From NCBI GenBank assembly GCA_900299065.1, contig OMIJ01000151.1, positions 1 to 6,480 on the forward strand: a stretch of DNA of 6,480 nt. The letters run 5' to 3'. The number at the start of each line of letters is the position of its first letter. Positions within the stretch are counted from its first letter, which is position 1. This DNA comes from Hyphomicrobiales bacterium. GTDB taxonomy: Bacteria; Pseudomonadota; Alphaproteobacteria; Rhizobiales; Beijerinckiaceae. The notes beneath the pieces were generated by a model that ran no database searches, was not told the origin of the DNA, and saw nothing but the letters and a program-made list of their open reading frames with translations. The translations under genes were made by a program, and so were the position numbers. Of the stretch, positions 6,159 to 6,480 are shown one piece after another.

Positions 6159-6480
6159 ATTTACCTGATCACAAATCGGCTCGGGATCAAACAAAGCCAA
6201 GTATATCAGGCATAATGAGTTAAGCCAGAGCGGCACGTCTCAGCTTACGCAGCTCAAAGCGCCGAAAAGGAGAAGCTTCGTATCAAGAAAATCATCGCTC
6301 TTCTCAAGCGCGATGAAATATGTCTGAAGAAAAGCCCCTTTCATGAAACCCAAGATCTGAGCGATGATGACAATAAGAGACTAGAGACCCAGAAGAGCTT
6401 TTGGGACAAAGCCTCAACTTAAAGAAAATAAATATCGATAATCATCAATTCGAAAAGGGGCAGAATACGTAGTGCGGATC
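6159..6480. other. tail after the operon without an intact recognised gene
   Basis: No ORF with a normal start and recognisable product lies here on either strand. I see no good intrinsic terminator: the best inverted repeats, CCTGAT (6164-6169) with ATCAGG (6205-6210) and GCCCCTTT (6334-6341) with AAAGGGGC (6454-6461), are short, widely spaced and not followed by T runs. The last 60 bases are A/T-rich and may be upstream sequence of a gene beyond the right edge. A possible broken small ORF is listed separately. Confidence 0.6.
6215..6422 (+). pseudogene. possible small hypothetical ORF broken by one extra T near its start
   Basis: The frame from 6219 to the TAA at 6420-6422 is open for 67 codons but has no ATG, GTG or TTG. 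Just before it, ATG AGT TAA at 6215-6223 starts and stops at once. Removing one of the two T bases at 6220-6221 joins them into a 68-residue ORF beginning MSKPERHVSAYAAQ. An AGG at 6208-6210 sits 4 nt before that ATG. The predicted protein is small and highly charged, with a Lys-rich, probably helical stretch (residues 17-32) and an acidic patch (LSDDD). I do not recognise it. An open run of this length can occur by chance in one of six frames, so the evidence is limited. If real, it is either a fresh frameshift or a sequencing error. Confidence 0.25.

Noticed and set aside
6437..6442. GATAAT as a -10 element of a downstream gene
   Set aside because: No acceptable -35 lies about 17 nt upstream, and the local sequence is A/T-rich enough to give such matches by chance.
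6334..6461. GCCCCTTT / AAAGGGGC inverted repeat as an insertion-sequence end or terminator
   Set aside because: The 8-bp arms are more than 110 nt apart, with no transposase, target duplication or T run.
1..6480. CRISPR array, tRNA, rRNA or mobile element
   Set aside because: No regularly spaced repeats, no cloverleaf-like segment and no transposase or integrase motif was seen on either strand.

Overview
The window holds a gene cassette lying entirely on the + strand. It looks like the middle and end of one operon for import and processing of a small, probably peptide-like or carboxylated compound. Protein similarity and moderate GC content suggest a proteobacterium, most likely an alphaproteobacterium. 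This is an impression from the sequence; no rRNA or other marker gene is present.

Layout. (1) Positions 3-1193: an MmgE/PrpD-family protein that enters from the left edge and lacks roughly its first 60 residues. (2) Positions 1194-1314: a short gap that contains a perfect TTGACA hexamer, a tight hairpin, and a possible 25-codon ORF. That ORF has an AGGA ribosome binding site, and its stop codon overlaps the next start codon. (3) Positions 1315-5025: a complete set of membrane and ATPase parts for a peptide/nickel-type (Dpp/Opp) ABC importer: two permeases and two ATPases. The three junctions between these genes are all ATGA overlaps of 4 nt, which points to translational coupling. (4) Positions 5034-6158: a CapA-family (PGA_cap) metallophosphatase-like protein with no signal peptide, 8 nt after the second ATPase. 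(5) Positions 6159-6480: a tail with no intact recognised gene and no convincing terminator. It holds a 67-codon open stretch that would become a 68-residue ORF with an ATG start if one T were removed.

How the genes may work together. The importer would bring a substrate into the cytoplasm. The cytoplasmic CapA-like protein and the MmgE/PrpD-type enzyme (dehydratase, decarboxylase or epimerase of carboxylic acids) could then act on it. The substrate-binding protein needed by such an importer is not in this window and is probably upstream. The substrate cannot be read from the sequence. The main point of interest is the combination of these two poorly characterised enzyme families with one transporter, plus the unusual leader in front of the first permease.
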